A stretch of DNA of 64,000 nucleotides from Roseobacter fucihabitans. Its GTDB lineage: Bacteria; Pseudomonadota; Alphaproteobacteria; Rhodobacterales; Rhodobacteraceae. Where the stretch lies: assembly GCF_014337925.2 (NCBI RefSeq), contig NZ_CP143423.1, forward strand, positions 1,642,501 to 1,706,500, given 5' to 3'. Each line of letters begins with the position of its first letter. Position 1 is the stretch's first letter. Below, in pieces: positions 17,132 through 26,017 of this stretch. Under the pieces are notes generated by a model. That model searched no databases. It worked only from the letters and a program-made list of their open reading frames with translations, and was not told the origin of the DNA. The position numbers and the translations under genes were made by a program.

Positions 17132-18889
17132 ATGGCGCAAGATATCGAACGGCACGACACGGATATCCTGATCCTCGGCACCGGTGGCGCAGGTCTTTTT
17201 GCGGCTCTGCACGCCCAGCAGGCCGCGCCCGAAGGGAGCAAAATCACGATTGCGGTCAAGGGGTTGATCGGCAAATGCGGCTGCACGCGCATGGTGCAGG
17301 GGGGATATAACGTTGCCCTTGGTGGCGGCGATACCGTCGAGCGGCATTTCATGGATACGATCGAGGGCGGCAAATGGTTGCCCAATCAGGATATGGCCTG
17401 GCGTCTGTGCGAACAGGCGGTGGTGCGCATCCGCGAGCTGGAAAACGAAATCGGCTGCTTCTTTGATCGTAACCCCGATGGCACGTTGCACCAAAAGGCA
17501 TTTGCGGGACAAACCGCTGACCGGACGGTGCATAAGGGTGACCTGACGGGGATCGAAATCATCAACCGGCTGATGGAACAGGTCTTGAGCCGCCCCGTCG
17601 AGAAGTTACAGGAACACCGCGCCGTGGGCTTGATCCCGACGAAAGACGGCTCTGCGTTGGCGGGCGTTTTGATGATCGACATGCATACCGGTGGGTTCCG
17701 CTTTGTACGCGCCAAAACGGTGCTGATGGCGACGGGCGGCGGGCCAAGCATGTATAAATACCACACGCCCAGCGGGGATAAGACGATGGACGGGCTCGCC
17801 ATGGCCCTGCGCGCCGGTCTGCCGCTGCGCGATATGGAAATGGTGCAGTTCCACCCCACGGGTCTGCTGGCCGGGGAGCATAGCCGCATGACCGGCACCG
17901 TGCTCGAAGAAGGCCTGCGCGGTGCGGGGGGGCAGCTGCTCAACGGGGCCGGGCAACGGTTCATGTTTGATTATGATGCCAAGGGCGAGCGCGCGACACG
18001 CGATGTGGTCAGCAGGGGCATCTATGCCGAAATGCGCAAGAGCAATGATCCCAAGCAGGTCGGCATGTTCATTTCGATGGCGCATCTTGGTCCCGACAAT
18101 GTGCGCGCCAAGTTCAAAGGCATGGTGAAGCGCTGTGAGGACAGCGGGTTCGATCTGGCCGGTGGTCTGGTCGAAGTGGTGCCCACGGCGCATTATTTCA
18201 TGGGTGGGGTCGTGGTGGATGTTGATACGCGCACAGCACTTGAGGGGCTTTATGTCGCGGGTGAGGATGCCGGGGGGGCGCATGGCTCCAACCGTCTGGG
18301 CGGCAATGGTGTTGCGAATTCAACGGTTTACGGGGGCATTGCGGGGGATGTGATGGGCCGTGATATCCGCACCATGCCTGCGCTGCGCGACCCGGATGAG
18401 GACGTCCTGGCGGCGGAATATGCGCGCGCGCGCCACCCGCTGACGCAACCGCCTGATCTGGTGCAGCCCCTGCGCAATCGCTTGCAGGAGGCCATGTGGG
18501 AAGACGTCGGTGTGATGCGTGATGCCGCCGGGATGACCCGGGGGTTGGACCGTGTGCAGGCCATTCGCGCGGATCTTTTGAATGTGGGCGTGGCCGCGGA
18601 TAATCTGGCGTTTAACCTGACATGGCATGACTGGCTGAACATGGCGAGCCTGTGCGAGGTGTCCGAAGTGATCGCTAAGGCGGGGCTGGCGCGGGAAAAT
18701 TCACGCGGCGCGCATTACCGTGAGGATTTTCCCGCGCCGGGCGATTTGACTGCATCTTACTATACCGTCGCGCAACAGATCGAAGGTAGGGTGAGCGTCA
18801 CCCGGCAAGACGTTGATTTTAATATCGTTCGACCGGGTGATACGATCCTTCCCGAGGGTGAACCCGAAACTTTGGTGGCCGCGCAATAG
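17132..18889 (+). CDS. SDH/fumarate reductase/aspartate oxidase-like flavoprotein, lacking the usual flavin-linking His
   Basis: 585 residues. The FAD-binding start is ILGTGGAGLFAALHAQ; substrate-site motifs are QFHPTGL, SRMTGTVLEEG, RDVVSRGIYAEM (catalytic Arg) and HYFMGGV. In SDH/FRD the flavin is attached to a His in the S-H-T-x-A-A-Q-G-G motif. Here that segment reads CGCTRMVQGGYNVAL with no His, so FAD is probably non-covalent, as in aspartate oxidases. That would raise or lower its redox potential relative to SDH and suggests a different substrate or direction. The ATG at 17132 was chosen over the upstream in-frame start at 17033, which lies within the preceding gene. Confidence 0.88.
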   Translation: MAQDIERHDTDILILGTGGAGLFAALHAQQAAPEGSKITIAVKGLIGKCGCTRMVQGGYNVALGGGDTVERHFMDTIEGGKWLPNQDMAWRLCEQAVVRIRELENEIGCFFDRNPDGTLHQKAFAGQTADRTVHKGDLTGIEIINRLMEQVLSRPVEKLQEHRAVGLIPTKDGSALAGVLMIDMHTGGFRFVRAKTVLMATGGGPSMYKYHTPSGDKTMDGLAMALRAGLPLRDMEMVQFHPTGLLAGEHSRMTGTVLEEGLRGAGGQLLNGAGQRFMFDYDAKGERATRDVVSRGIYAEMRKSNDPKQVGMFISMAHLGPDNVRAKFKGMVKRCEDSGFDLAGGLVEVVPTAHYFMGGVVVDVDTRTALEGLYVAGEDAGGAHGSNRLGGNGVANSTVYGGIAGDVMGRDIRTMPALRDPDEDVLAAEYARARHPLTQPPDLVQPLRNRLQEAMWEDVGVMRDAAGMTRGLDRVQAIRADLLNVGVAADNLAFNLTWHDWLNMASLCEVSEVIAKAGLARENSRGAHYREDFPAPGDLTASYYTVAQQIEGRVSVTRQDVDFNIVRPGDTILPEGEPETLVAAQ

Positions 18890-18900
18890 AAGGAAAAACT

Positions 18901-19245
18901 ATGATTGCTGAAATCGTACAGGCCTTGTCTATTGCCGGTGTGGGCTCTTTGGTCACTCTCTTGATCCAAGGATGGTTGGACAGGCGGCAAAAGAAATTTG
19001 ATAGGCACCTTGAAGAAAAGCGTGAAGCATTTGTCGGATTAGTCGGTGCAATGAAGGATGTTCACCAGAAAAGAAACGAACAAAATTTGGCAGGATTGGC
19101 CTATTGGAGAATGCGCTGTGATCTTGTAGCAAGCAGCTACGTAAGAAAGGCAATAGCCGAGCGCCTCGATTCAGACGGTACCAGACCAGAGCTGCATGAG
19201 CAGCTTGTGGAAGCCCTGCGCAGAGATATGGGGTTGGTGAAATGA
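18901..19245 (+). CDS. small membrane-anchored hypothetical protein inside the SDH-fumarase operon
   Basis: 114 residues with a single N-terminal hydrophobic helix (about 5-25, VQALSIAGVGSLVTLLIQGW), then a basic and coiled-coil-prone part (LDRRQKKFDRHLEEKREAFV). I do not recognise the family. It follows the flavoprotein by 11 nt with a ribosome site (AAGGAAA) and overlaps the fumarase alpha gene in an ATGA, so it is translationally coupled. Its base composition is more AT-rich than the neighbours, suggesting later acquisition. A role linking the membrane complex to the hydratase is conceivable but unsupported. Confidence 0.7.
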   Translation: MIAEIVQALSIAGVGSLVTLLIQGWLDRRQKKFDRHLEEKREAFVGLVGAMKDVHQKRNEQNLAGLAYWRMRCDLVASSYVRKAIAERLDSDGTRPELHEQLVEALRRDMGLVK

Positions 19246-20198
19246 TCTCGATCGACCTGATACAAAAAACCGCCGAAACCCTGATGGACAAAGCGGCGAT
19301 TGAAATTCCGCAGGATTATCTGGATGGGTTGCGCGCGGCGGCCAAGACTGAAGACGGGGATCTGTCGTCATTTGTTTTGCAGGCGATGTTGGACAATTAC
19401 GAGGCCGCCAAGGAAGACCGCCGCGCCATGTGTGGCGATACCGGTGTGCCGCGATGGTTCGTGAAAATGGGTAACGCGGCGCGGATCGAGGGGGGGCCGA
19501 TTGCGCTGGAAACCGCGCTGCGTCGCGCGACCGCCAATGCGACCAAGGGCGTGCCGCTGCGGCCCAACCGGGTGCATCCGCTTTGGCGCACGGATCACAA
19601 CAATAACGTCGGCATCGGCGCGCCGGAGATCGAATATGGGTTCGAACCGGAGGGCGATTGGATCGATCTGATCACGGTGCATAAGGGCGGGCTGTTTGGC
19701 ACCGATTACCGCATGTTGTTTCCCAGCGACGGCATCCAGGGGATCAAACGGTTTTATCTCGACAGTCTGGTGGCTTTTGGCAAACGGGGACTTGCGTGCC
19801 AGCCCGCGATCATCGGGATCGGGCTTGGGGGCTCGAAAGACACCTGCATGGTGCTGGGCAAGCGGGCCTCGGTCCTGCGCGTCGTGGGCAGTCGCAACCC
19901 GGATCCCAAAATCGCCGCGATGGAGGATGAATTCAAGGAGTTGGGCAATTCCATTGGTATGGGGGCCATGGGATTTGTGGGCAAAAACATGGTGATAGAT
20001 TGCAATATTGAAGTGGGCTATTGCCATACCGGGGGCATGCAGATGTCGGTGCATGCGTTTTGCCTGTCCTCGCGCCGGGCGGTGGCACGGCTCTTTCCCG
20101 ATGGCCGCGTGGAACATCGCACCGACCCCGATTGGTTCACCGATTACCAGCGCCGCGAAACGGTCGAGTGGGAACCGGCACAGGAGGCGGCACAATGA
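19242..20198 (+). CDS. class I fumarase / L(+)-tartrate dehydratase, alpha subunit
   Basis: 318 residues of the iron-sulfur hydro-lyase alpha domain. Candidate 4Fe-4S ligands are Cys in AMCGDTGVPRWF, in GGSKDTCMV and in VGYCHTGGMQM. The family contains fumarase, tartrate dehydratase and enzymes acting on mesaconate. The split alpha/beta form is characteristic of the two-subunit branch. It overlaps the small gene before it and the beta subunit after it. Product of the SDH-like enzyme (fumarate or a methyl-fumarate) would be its substrate if the two act in sequence. Confidence 0.88.
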   Translation: MISIDLIQKTAETLMDKAAIEIPQDYLDGLRAAAKTEDGDLSSFVLQAMLDNYEAAKEDRRAMCGDTGVPRWFVKMGNAARIEGGPIALETALRRATANATKGVPLRPNRVHPLWRTDHNNNVGIGAPEIEYGFEPEGDWIDLITVHKGGLFGTDYRMLFPSDGIQGIKRFYLDSLVAFGKRGLACQPAIIGIGLGGSKDTCMVLGKRASVLRVVGSRNPDPKIAAMEDEFKELGNSIGMGAMGFVGKNMVIDCNIEVGYCHTGGMQMSVHAFCLSSRRAVARLFPDGRVEHRTDPDWFTDYQRRETVEWEPAQEAAQ

Positions 20199-20863
20199 GC
20201 CTGCGCGAAGTCACACTGTCCACCACCCCCACCGCCGAAGCCGTTGCCGATTTGCGGTTGGGCGATATCGTTTACTTGGACGGCTTGATCTATACCGCGC
20301 GCGAAGGCGTCTATATGCGCGCGTTGGAGCAGCAGGCCAATATTCCGATGGCATTGCCCTCCCAAAGTGCGGCTAATTTCCATTGCTCACCCGCGGCCGT
20401 GATCCGGGAGGACGGTTCGTTTGATCTGGGCGCGGTGACGGCGACGGCCAGTTTTCGTTTTGCCAAATGGTTGCCGGAATGGATGGCCAAGACCGGTGCG
20501 CGGCTGATCATCGGCAAGGGCGGGATGTCCTCAAAGGACTATAAGGAATATTTCGTCCCCAATGGCGCGGTCTATCTGTCCACCGTCGGCTATGGCACCG
20601 GTGCGCTTTTAGGGCGCGGGGTGGAGCGTGTTGAGGCGGTGCATTGGCATGAGGAATTGGGCATTGCCCAGGCGATGTGGGTGATCCGGGCGCGCCGGAT
20701 GGGGCCGTTTATCGTGGCCTCCGACATGCAGGGCGCGTGCCTGTTTGAGCGCGAAAACGCCAAGATCGTGCAGAACCTTGACCGGGTTTATGAAGGCACA
20801 AGACCGGCCGTTCTCAAACGCTACGGCGAGACGGATGACCGGTCTGACGAAGTCATTGGCTAA
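20195..20863 (+). CDS. class I fumarase / L(+)-tartrate dehydratase, beta subunit
   Basis: 222 residues from the ATG at 20195, which overlaps the alpha stop (ATGA); the longer frame to 20021 overlaps alpha fully and is rejected. It has GKGGMSSKDYKEYFVPNGAV and AVYLSTVGYGTGALLGRG, typical of the beta (swivelling) domain that completes the active site. It ends the operon, and a dyad follows at 20875. Confidence 0.9.
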   Translation: MSLREVTLSTTPTAEAVADLRLGDIVYLDGLIYTAREGVYMRALEQQANIPMALPSQSAANFHCSPAAVIREDGSFDLGAVTATASFRFAKWLPEWMAKTGARLIIGKGGMSSKDYKEYFVPNGAVYLSTVGYGTGALLGRGVERVEAVHWHEELGIAQAMWVIRARRMGPFIVASDMQGACLFERENAKIVQNLDRVYEGTRPAVLKRYGETDDRSDEVIG

Positions 20864-20874
20864 CGCTTGCTGCG

Positions 20875-20904
20875 CGTTCTTTGCGCGCGAAGATTCAAGA
20901 ACGC
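20875..20904. terminator. inverted repeat between convergent genes
   Basis: GCGTTCTT and AAGAACGC form a perfect 8-bp stem around a 14-nt loop, located between the ends of the fumarase beta gene and the TSUP permease gene. There is no T-run, so if it terminates it may need a protein factor. Confidence 0.4.
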
Positions 20905-20937
20905 CGCCGCGTCTGAATGCGTTGACCCCATGCAGTT

Positions 20938-21681
20938 TCAGATCAATTCGCGTACCAGCAGCACCGTGCCTGAGACCAGACAGATGGCGATCAGTAAGCG
21001 GCGGAAGACATCATCGTTGAGCTTACGAAACACAAATATCCCAAATTGTGCTGCAAGGACGGCGGTGGGGACTGCGACGCATAGGTGCAAAAGGGTGCGC
21101 GCGTGAAAAGCACCGCCCCAGGCGAGCATCACCGCCGTCAGCGCCAGGACGACAACGTTAAAGGGTTGCAGCACGGCGCGTGTTTCAAATTTTGGCCAGC
21201 CGCGCAGGGAGCACCACATCGTTGGCAGCGCGCCCGACAGCGAAGCAGCACCCCCCAGGATGCCACCAAAGAATCCGACGATCATGTCGATCACCGGGGT
21301 CGGGCGGTCAATTTTGGGCAGATTGCGCCGGAAGGTGAAGAAACCACCGTATAGAATGAGAAAGAATGCGATCACGTATTTCAGAACGGAGACGTCAATC
21401 TGTTTCAGCGAGGCGACGCCAAGCGGGATGCCGACCAGGGCCGGCAGCAGAAACCGTGCCAGGCGGCGCGGGTTTTGGGTAAGGGAGTGGCGTACGATCC
21501 ATAGGCCCTGCAGGCCGCTGATCACGGAAATGGCGACGGTGATGGCGACGGCCTCAACCGGGGGCATGATGGTCAGGAAAAACCCCAGCGCAAAGAGCGA
21601 TGTGCCAAACCCCGCCAGCCCGTTGATGAACCCGCCCGCCAGCCCGCCGATGATTAGAAAAGTGAGTTCATGCAATGTCAT
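20938..21681 (-). CDS. TSUP (TauE/SafE) family membrane transporter
   Basis: About 247 residues from the start MTLHELTFLIIGGLAGGFIN at 21681, which overlaps the lysR stop by 4 nt. It has seven to eight hydrophobic segments, with the duplicated TSUP signature GGLAGGFINGLAGFGTSLFA and GGILGGAASLSGALPTMWC. TSUP proteins move sulfonates, sulfite or organic anions across the inner membrane. It forms an operon with the LysR gene, so its substrate is probably the acid sensed by that regulator. Confidence 0.83.
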   Translation of the reverse strand: MTLHELTFLIIGGLAGGFINGLAGFGTSLFALGFFLTIMPPVEAVAITVAISVISGLQGLWIVRHSLTQNPRRLARFLLPALVGIPLGVASLKQIDVSVLKYVIAFFLILYGGFFTFRRNLPKIDRPTPVIDMIVGFFGGILGGAASLSGALPTMWCSLRGWPKFETRAVLQPFNVVVLALTAVMLAWGGAFHARTLLHLCVAVPTAVLAAQFGIFVFRKLNDDVFRRLLIAICLVSGTVLLVRELI

Positions 21682-22583
21682 GCAGGCGCGTCTTTCGAGG
21701 CACCGAATGCGCCGAGAGACACCGATTTCAGGCAAAGGTCGTGCAATTCGGCGAGGACCTGACCGCGCGCGGTATCTTGTGGGTAGGCAAGCCCCAGTCG
21801 CCGCACCGGCGCATCCGGGCCCAGCGACAGGCGTTTCAGCGGCAGGGGGCTGTTGGTTTGCACCGCGCGTCTTGGGGCAATGGCAACGCCGAGATTGGCA
21901 TAGACCATGCTGGAGATGGCCTCCAGACCGTCCAGTTCCATTGTTTCGTTCACCCGGATGTTTTTCTTTTGCAGCCAGCTTTCGATCATATGACCGACAA
22001 CGGCCTCGCGGTTAAAGCGAATAAAGGGGTGTTTGGCAAGCAATTCGAAGGGGTCGTTGCTTGTCGTGTCCAGCGAGGCCAACAGATGGAGCGGCTCTTC
22101 GGCGATATCGCGAAACGCAAAGCCGGGGGGCATCATCTGGGGCCGTGAGATCAGGGCCGCATCCAAGGCACCCCGCTCCAGCTGTGACATCAATTGGTTG
22201 GTTAAACCGGGGTATAAGCGCACGTGGACCTCTGGATAAGCGCGCATCAGCATAGATATCGCCAAGGGCACCAGCGTCGTCAGTGTGGTCGGCAGAGCCC
22301 CCAACCTGACCTCGCCGCGGATGCCGTTTTCACCCAGAGCCGAGGGCAATAATTGATCATAGGCCCGCACCACTTCGCGCGCCTTAACCACCAATGCCCG
22401 CCCCAGCGGCGTGAGTTCCGGGGTGCGTCGCGACCGGTCAAAAAGCTGCACGCCCCAGGTTTCCTCAAGCCCACGCATTTGCTGGCTGACCGCTGCGTGG
22501 GTGACACATACGGCATCGGCTGCGGCGCTGAACGTCTTGTTATCATGCACCGCGATCAGGGTGCGCAACGTTCGGATTGACAT
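21678..22583 (-). CDS. LysR-family transcriptional regulator
   Basis: 301 residues. The helix-turn-helix is at 1-60 (TLIAVHDNKTFSAAADAVCV, THAAVSQQMRGLEETWGVQL), followed by a periplasmic-binding-protein-like effector domain. It is divergent from the tctCBA operon and shares with it the dyad at 22601. The similar dyad before the SDH-like operon suggests it activates both. The co-inducer is likely the tricarboxylate or dicarboxylate imported by TctABC. Confidence 0.9.
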   Translation of the reverse strand: MSIRTLRTLIAVHDNKTFSAAADAVCVTHAAVSQQMRGLEETWGVQLFDRSRRTPELTPLGRALVVKAREVVRAYDQLLPSALGENGIRGEVRLGALPTTLTTLVPLAISMLMRAYPEVHVRLYPGLTNQLMSQLERGALDAALISRPQMMPPGFAFRDIAEEPLHLLASLDTTSNDPFELLAKHPFIRFNREAVVGHMIESWLQKKNIRVNETMELDGLEAISSMVYANLGVAIAPRRAVQTNSPLPLKRLSLGPDAPVRRLGLAYPQDTARGQVLAELHDLCLKSVSLGAFGASKDAPA

Positions 22584-22600
22584 GTGCCTTGGGCCTTTTG

Positions 22601-22617
22601 CGTTAGTATTTCTAACG
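22601..22617. promoter_or_regulatory. LysR-type operator CGTTAG-TATTT-CTAACG
   Basis: A perfect 6-bp inverted repeat with 5-nt spacer containing the T-N11-A core, located in the lysR-tctC gap just 18 nt from the lysR start. A second palindrome, TATGTAACATA (22621-22631), follows at once. This is the usual arrangement of activation and recognition sites for a LysR protein. Confidence 0.6.
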
Positions 22618-22732
22618 GAATATGTAACATATTATTACTTCTATAAAGCATGTCTTAACGTTACCAATTGTCAAGGGTGTTATCGGCTGCGCCCGGGGAG
22701 CTTTTAAAGCCGGTCTTTCTGGGAGGAAAACG

Positions 22733-23707
22733 ATGTCATTCAAAACACTTGGTGCGGTTTGCGCTTTGAGTATCGCCACGGTTGGGGCGGCCTGGGCGGA
22801 ATACCCCGAGCGCGCGATCAATATGGTCATTCCATACGGTGCGGGCGGGGCCACGGATATTTCCGCGCGCACCATCGCCGAACCGCTGGGCGCGGCTGTG
22901 GGCAAGCCTCTGGTGATGGCGAATGTCACGGGTGCGGGCGGGGCCACGGGGTCGGTCGCGGTGCAAAACGCGAAACCGGATGGATATACGATGCTATTTG
23001 CGCGCGTCGGCTCGCATTCGGTGAACCCGGCGATGAAGGCGACACTGCCCTATACGCTGGATGATTTCCGTTTCGTGACGGTCTATGAAATCAACCCCTT
23101 TGCCTGCGTGGTCTCGACAAATTCCGACATTATGTCGATGGAAGACGCGCTTGCCGCAGCGCAGGGCGATGGCCTCAGCTTTTCGTCTTCGGGCGTTGGA
23201 TCGGGGCCGCATTTGGCGGCAACGATGGTGCTGGATGCCTTCGGGCTTGAGGATGCGGCCAATGCGGCGATCCACATTCCACAACAGGGGGGCGGGGCCG
23301 CCGCCACGGCTGTTCTGAACGGAACGGCTGATTTTCTATGCACCAATACCTCCGCGCTGGTCGGCTTTGTCAGCAATGGCCAGATGCGCCCGCTTCTGGT
23401 CACGACGGCTGATCCTGTGGCCGGTTTTGATGCGCCAACGGCCACGTCGCTGGGGCATCCGGAACTGGAACAGATGGTTGGCTGGACCGGCATCGCGGGT
23501 CCTGCGGATTTGCCCGATGATGTTGCCGCCAAATGGGGTGACTGGATGAGTGCTGCGGCAGGTGATGCGGAATTCGTGGAGAAGATGGAGGCCCGTGGGT
23601 CGATCATTCGTGTGATGTCCCCCGAAGAGGCCAATACCTTCATTCGCGCCCAATATGAAACATTTCGGAAACTTGTTGACGATCTGGGCATGAGGATTGA
23701 AGGCTAG
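22733..23707 (+). CDS. tctC: tripartite tricarboxylate transporter substrate-binding protein
   Basis: 324 residues with a signal peptide ending near AWAEYPER. The mature start (EYPERAINMVIPYGAGGATD) and VTGAGGATGSVAVQNAKPDG are the classic Bug/TctC family motifs. It binds an organic acid in the periplasm and delivers it to TctAB. A strong ribosome site (GGGAGGAAA) precedes it. It is followed by a terminator-like hairpin, which would let it be made in excess over the membrane subunits. The substrate is not determined by sequence. Confidence 0.92.
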   Translation: MSFKTLGAVCALSIATVGAAWAEYPERAINMVIPYGAGGATDISARTIAEPLGAAVGKPLVMANVTGAGGATGSVAVQNAKPDGYTMLFARVGSHSVNPAMKATLPYTLDDFRFVTVYEINPFACVVSTNSDIMSMEDALAAAQGDGLSFSSSGVGSGPHLAATMVLDAFGLEDAANAAIHIPQQGGGAAATAVLNGTADFLCTNTSALVGFVSNGQMRPLLVTTADPVAGFDAPTATSLGHPELEQMVGWTGIAGPADLPDDVAAKWGDWMSAAAGDAEFVEKMEARGSIIRVMSPEEANTFIRAQYETFRKLVDDLGMRIEG

Positions 23708-23739
23708 GCGTATCGCCTGAAAAACGCATAAGGCATTGC

Positions 23740-23768
23740 GCCGGGCAGCAGATGCGCCCGGCGTTTTT
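23740..23768 (+). terminator. intrinsic terminator/attenuator after tctC
   Basis: The stem GCCGGGC/GCCCGGC (7 bp) with a short loop is followed by GTTTTT. It lies between tctC and tctB, so partial read-through would give more binding protein than permease. Confidence 0.75.
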
Positions 23769-23802
23769 ACGTGGTCCGGGATGCGGACGCGAAGGGACAA
23801 GC

Positions 23803-24294
23803 ATGACACAGCGACAAATGCAAATGCGACTTGGTCTGGGGGCGATCATCGCCGCGGCCTTCCTCATTCTCTACGCGATACCCCAGTGGATTTCCTCGCC
23901 AAGCAATGTGCGCAACATCGTCTTGTCGCCGCTATTCTGGCCCTATGCGTTGGCGGGGTTTACCGGGCTTGCCGGGCTTGGTCTTGTCGCTTCCGGTGCG
24001 CGCTTGCGTGGGCCGGACACACTGGTCAATGAACCGGTACAGGACACGGGTGCTGCGTGGATGCGTCTGGCGGGCATGGCTGTGATCATGGTGGCGACCA
24101 TGTTTTTGTTGCCGCGTCTGGGCATGGTACTGACCTCCATGCTGGTCTTTGTGGCCACCGCCTTTCTGGTGCGCACACGCCATCCGATCACCGCGCTTGT
24201 CTGTGCCGTGATCATCCCGCTGGTGCTCTATGCGTTCTTTGCCCATGTGGCCGGTGTCGCCATCCCGCAGGGTGAAATCCTGAGGTTGCCATGA
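23803..24294 (+). CDS. tctB: tripartite tricarboxylate transporter small membrane subunit
   Basis: 163 residues with four hydrophobic segments, starting MTQRQMQMRLGLGAIIAAAF at 23803; the earlier in-frame start at 23752 falls inside the terminator region and is rejected. TctB sequences are poorly conserved; the call relies on topology, length and position between tctC and tctA. It overlaps tctA by 4 nt. Confidence 0.85.
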   Translation: MTQRQMQMRLGLGAIIAAAFLILYAIPQWISSPSNVRNIVLSPLFWPYALAGFTGLAGLGLVASGARLRGPDTLVNEPVQDTGAAWMRLAGMAVIMVATMFLLPRLGMVLTSMLVFVATAFLVRTRHPITALVCAVIIPLVLYAFFAHVAGVAIPQGEILRLP

Positions 24295-25805
24295 GTTTTC
24301 TGGACAGCCTCGCCGCAGGGCTCAGCCTTGTTGGCAATATCGAAGCGTTCCTAGCGTTATTCGTGGGCGTGGCCATCGGCGTGGTCGGCGGCGCAATTCC
24401 GGGGATGTCGGCCACCATGGCCGTGGCGCTGACCTTGCCCTTTACCTTTGCGATGCAACCGATCACCGGCATCTTGTTGTTGCTCGGCGTCTATAAGGGC
24501 GGGATATTTGGCGGCTCCATCCCCGCGATCCTGATCAAAACGCCCGGCACGCCTGCGTCTTCTGCGACCATCCTGGATGGCTATCCGATGGCCGAAAAGG
24601 GGCAGGCGGGCAAGGCGCTTGGCATGGCGCTCTGGGCCTCCTGCACGGCGGATGTGATTTCCAATCTGGCGCTGATCCTCTTTGCGGGCTGGCTGGCCTC
24701 CTTCGCGCTCAGCTTTGGACCGCCGGAGTTTTTCACGCTGATCCTCTTCTCGCTCACCATCATCGCCGGGGTTTCGGGCGAAAGCCTGCTGCGCGGCGCT
24801 TTGTCGGCCCTGCTGGGCCTGCTGCTGGCGACGATCGGGCTTGATCTGGTTTACGGCACCAACCGTTTCACCTTTGGCGATCCCAACATGATGGGCGGGC
24901 TCAATTTCATCGCGGTGCTGATTGGCCTCTTTGCCATTCCTGAAATCATCGCGATGGTCTGGCATCCGACGGCGCATGTCGGCAAGGCGCGCAGCCTGGG
25001 CAAGAACTGGGTCACTTTCGCGGAATACCGGCGCTGCTTCAAATCCATCGTGCGGGGCAGTTTCATCGGAGTGTTCCTCGGCTCCATTCCGGGCATCGGT
25101 GCTGCCCCCTCGGCCTTCCTCAGCTATTCCGAGGCGCGCCGCACCTCCAAGAACAAGGAGAATTTCGGCAAGGGCGAGATCGAAGGCGTCGCGGCTTCCG
25201 AGGCGGGCAATAACGGCGTGGCAGGGGCGACCCTGATCCCGCTCCTGGCGCTCGGCGTGCCGGGGGATGTGATCACAGCGATCATCATCGGGGCCTTTAT
25301 GGTGCATGGGCTGCAACCGGGGCCGATGATGTTCATCCTGAACGTGGATATCATCTATGGGTTGTTTATCGGCCTGATCGTCAGCTCCGTTTTCCTGTTT
25401 CTGATCGGGTCGGTTGCCATCAGGGGGTTCAAATATGTCGCCGATATCCCCAAGCGCATCCTGATCCCGGCGGTTCTGGTGCTGTGCATCTATGGGGTTT
25501 TCGCGGTCAACAATAACATCTTTGACGTGGGTGTGATGTTCGTCATGGGATGGGTCGGCTATCTGATGGTGCGCTATCATATTCCTGCGGCACCCTTTTT
25601 AATCGCCTTTATCCTTGGGCCCTTGCTGGAGGATAATTTCCGTCAAGCGATGTTGATGTCGGGCAGTGATCCGACGATCCTGTTCCGCGGTCCCATCACC
25701 TGGTTTTTCTGGAGCCTGACGGTGCTGACCATTGTGGCCATCGCGCGGGCTGGTGTGCGTGCGGTGAAGGCAAGCCGGTTCCTGCCCGAGGATCCGACCC
25801 GCTGA
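24291..25805 (+). CDS. tctA: tripartite tricarboxylate transporter large membrane subunit
   Basis: 504 residues with about 11-12 membrane helices. GVVGGAIPGMSATMAVALTL and the later PGIGAAPSAFLSYSEARR form the duplicated TctA glycine-rich signatures; GGSIPAILIKTPGTPASSAT is the other family hallmark. It is the proton- or sodium-coupled channel of the TTT system. It closes the tctCBA operon; the next 212 nt (25806-26017) hold no gene but must carry the promoter of the following operon. Confidence 0.94.
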   Translation: MSFLDSLAAGLSLVGNIEAFLALFVGVAIGVVGGAIPGMSATMAVALTLPFTFAMQPITGILLLLGVYKGGIFGGSIPAILIKTPGTPASSATILDGYPMAEKGQAGKALGMALWASCTADVISNLALILFAGWLASFALSFGPPEFFTLILFSLTIIAGVSGESLLRGALSALLGLLLATIGLDLVYGTNRFTFGDPNMMGGLNFIAVLIGLFAIPEIIAMVWHPTAHVGKARSLGKNWVTFAEYRRCFKSIVRGSFIGVFLGSIPGIGAAPSAFLSYSEARRTSKNKENFGKGEIEGVAASEAGNNGVAGATLIPLLALGVPGDVITAIIIGAFMVHGLQPGPMMFILNVDIIYGLFIGLIVSSVFLFLIGSVAIRGFKYVADIPKRILIPAVLVLCIYGVFAVNNNIFDVGVMFVMGWVGYLMVRYHIPAAPFLIAFILGPLLEDNFRQAMLMSGSDPTILFRGPITWFFWSLTVLTIVAIARAGVRAVKASRFLPEDPTR

Positions 25806-26017
25806 TCCCGGCCCTTGCGCCGCGCGCCGCCCCTATGTTTGCTGCCCATTGCGCCCTGACGCAGGAATGCAACATCTCGCGCCATAGATTGCTATTTTGC
25901 GAAAATCAGAAATTGTGATTTGGTCTATGGGTGTTGCGTGTCGCACTCTTGGCCGATGAAGCCCGTTTGGCGCGCACCGCTGCACTGCGCGCTCCCGGAA
26001 CAACAAGGAATTCTGAG

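Noticed and set aside
24357-25580. 407-codon minus-strand frame opposite tctA
   Set aside because: A shadow of GC-rich tctA: His/Asp/Gln-rich, no recognisable domain, while tctA on the plus strand is unmistakable.
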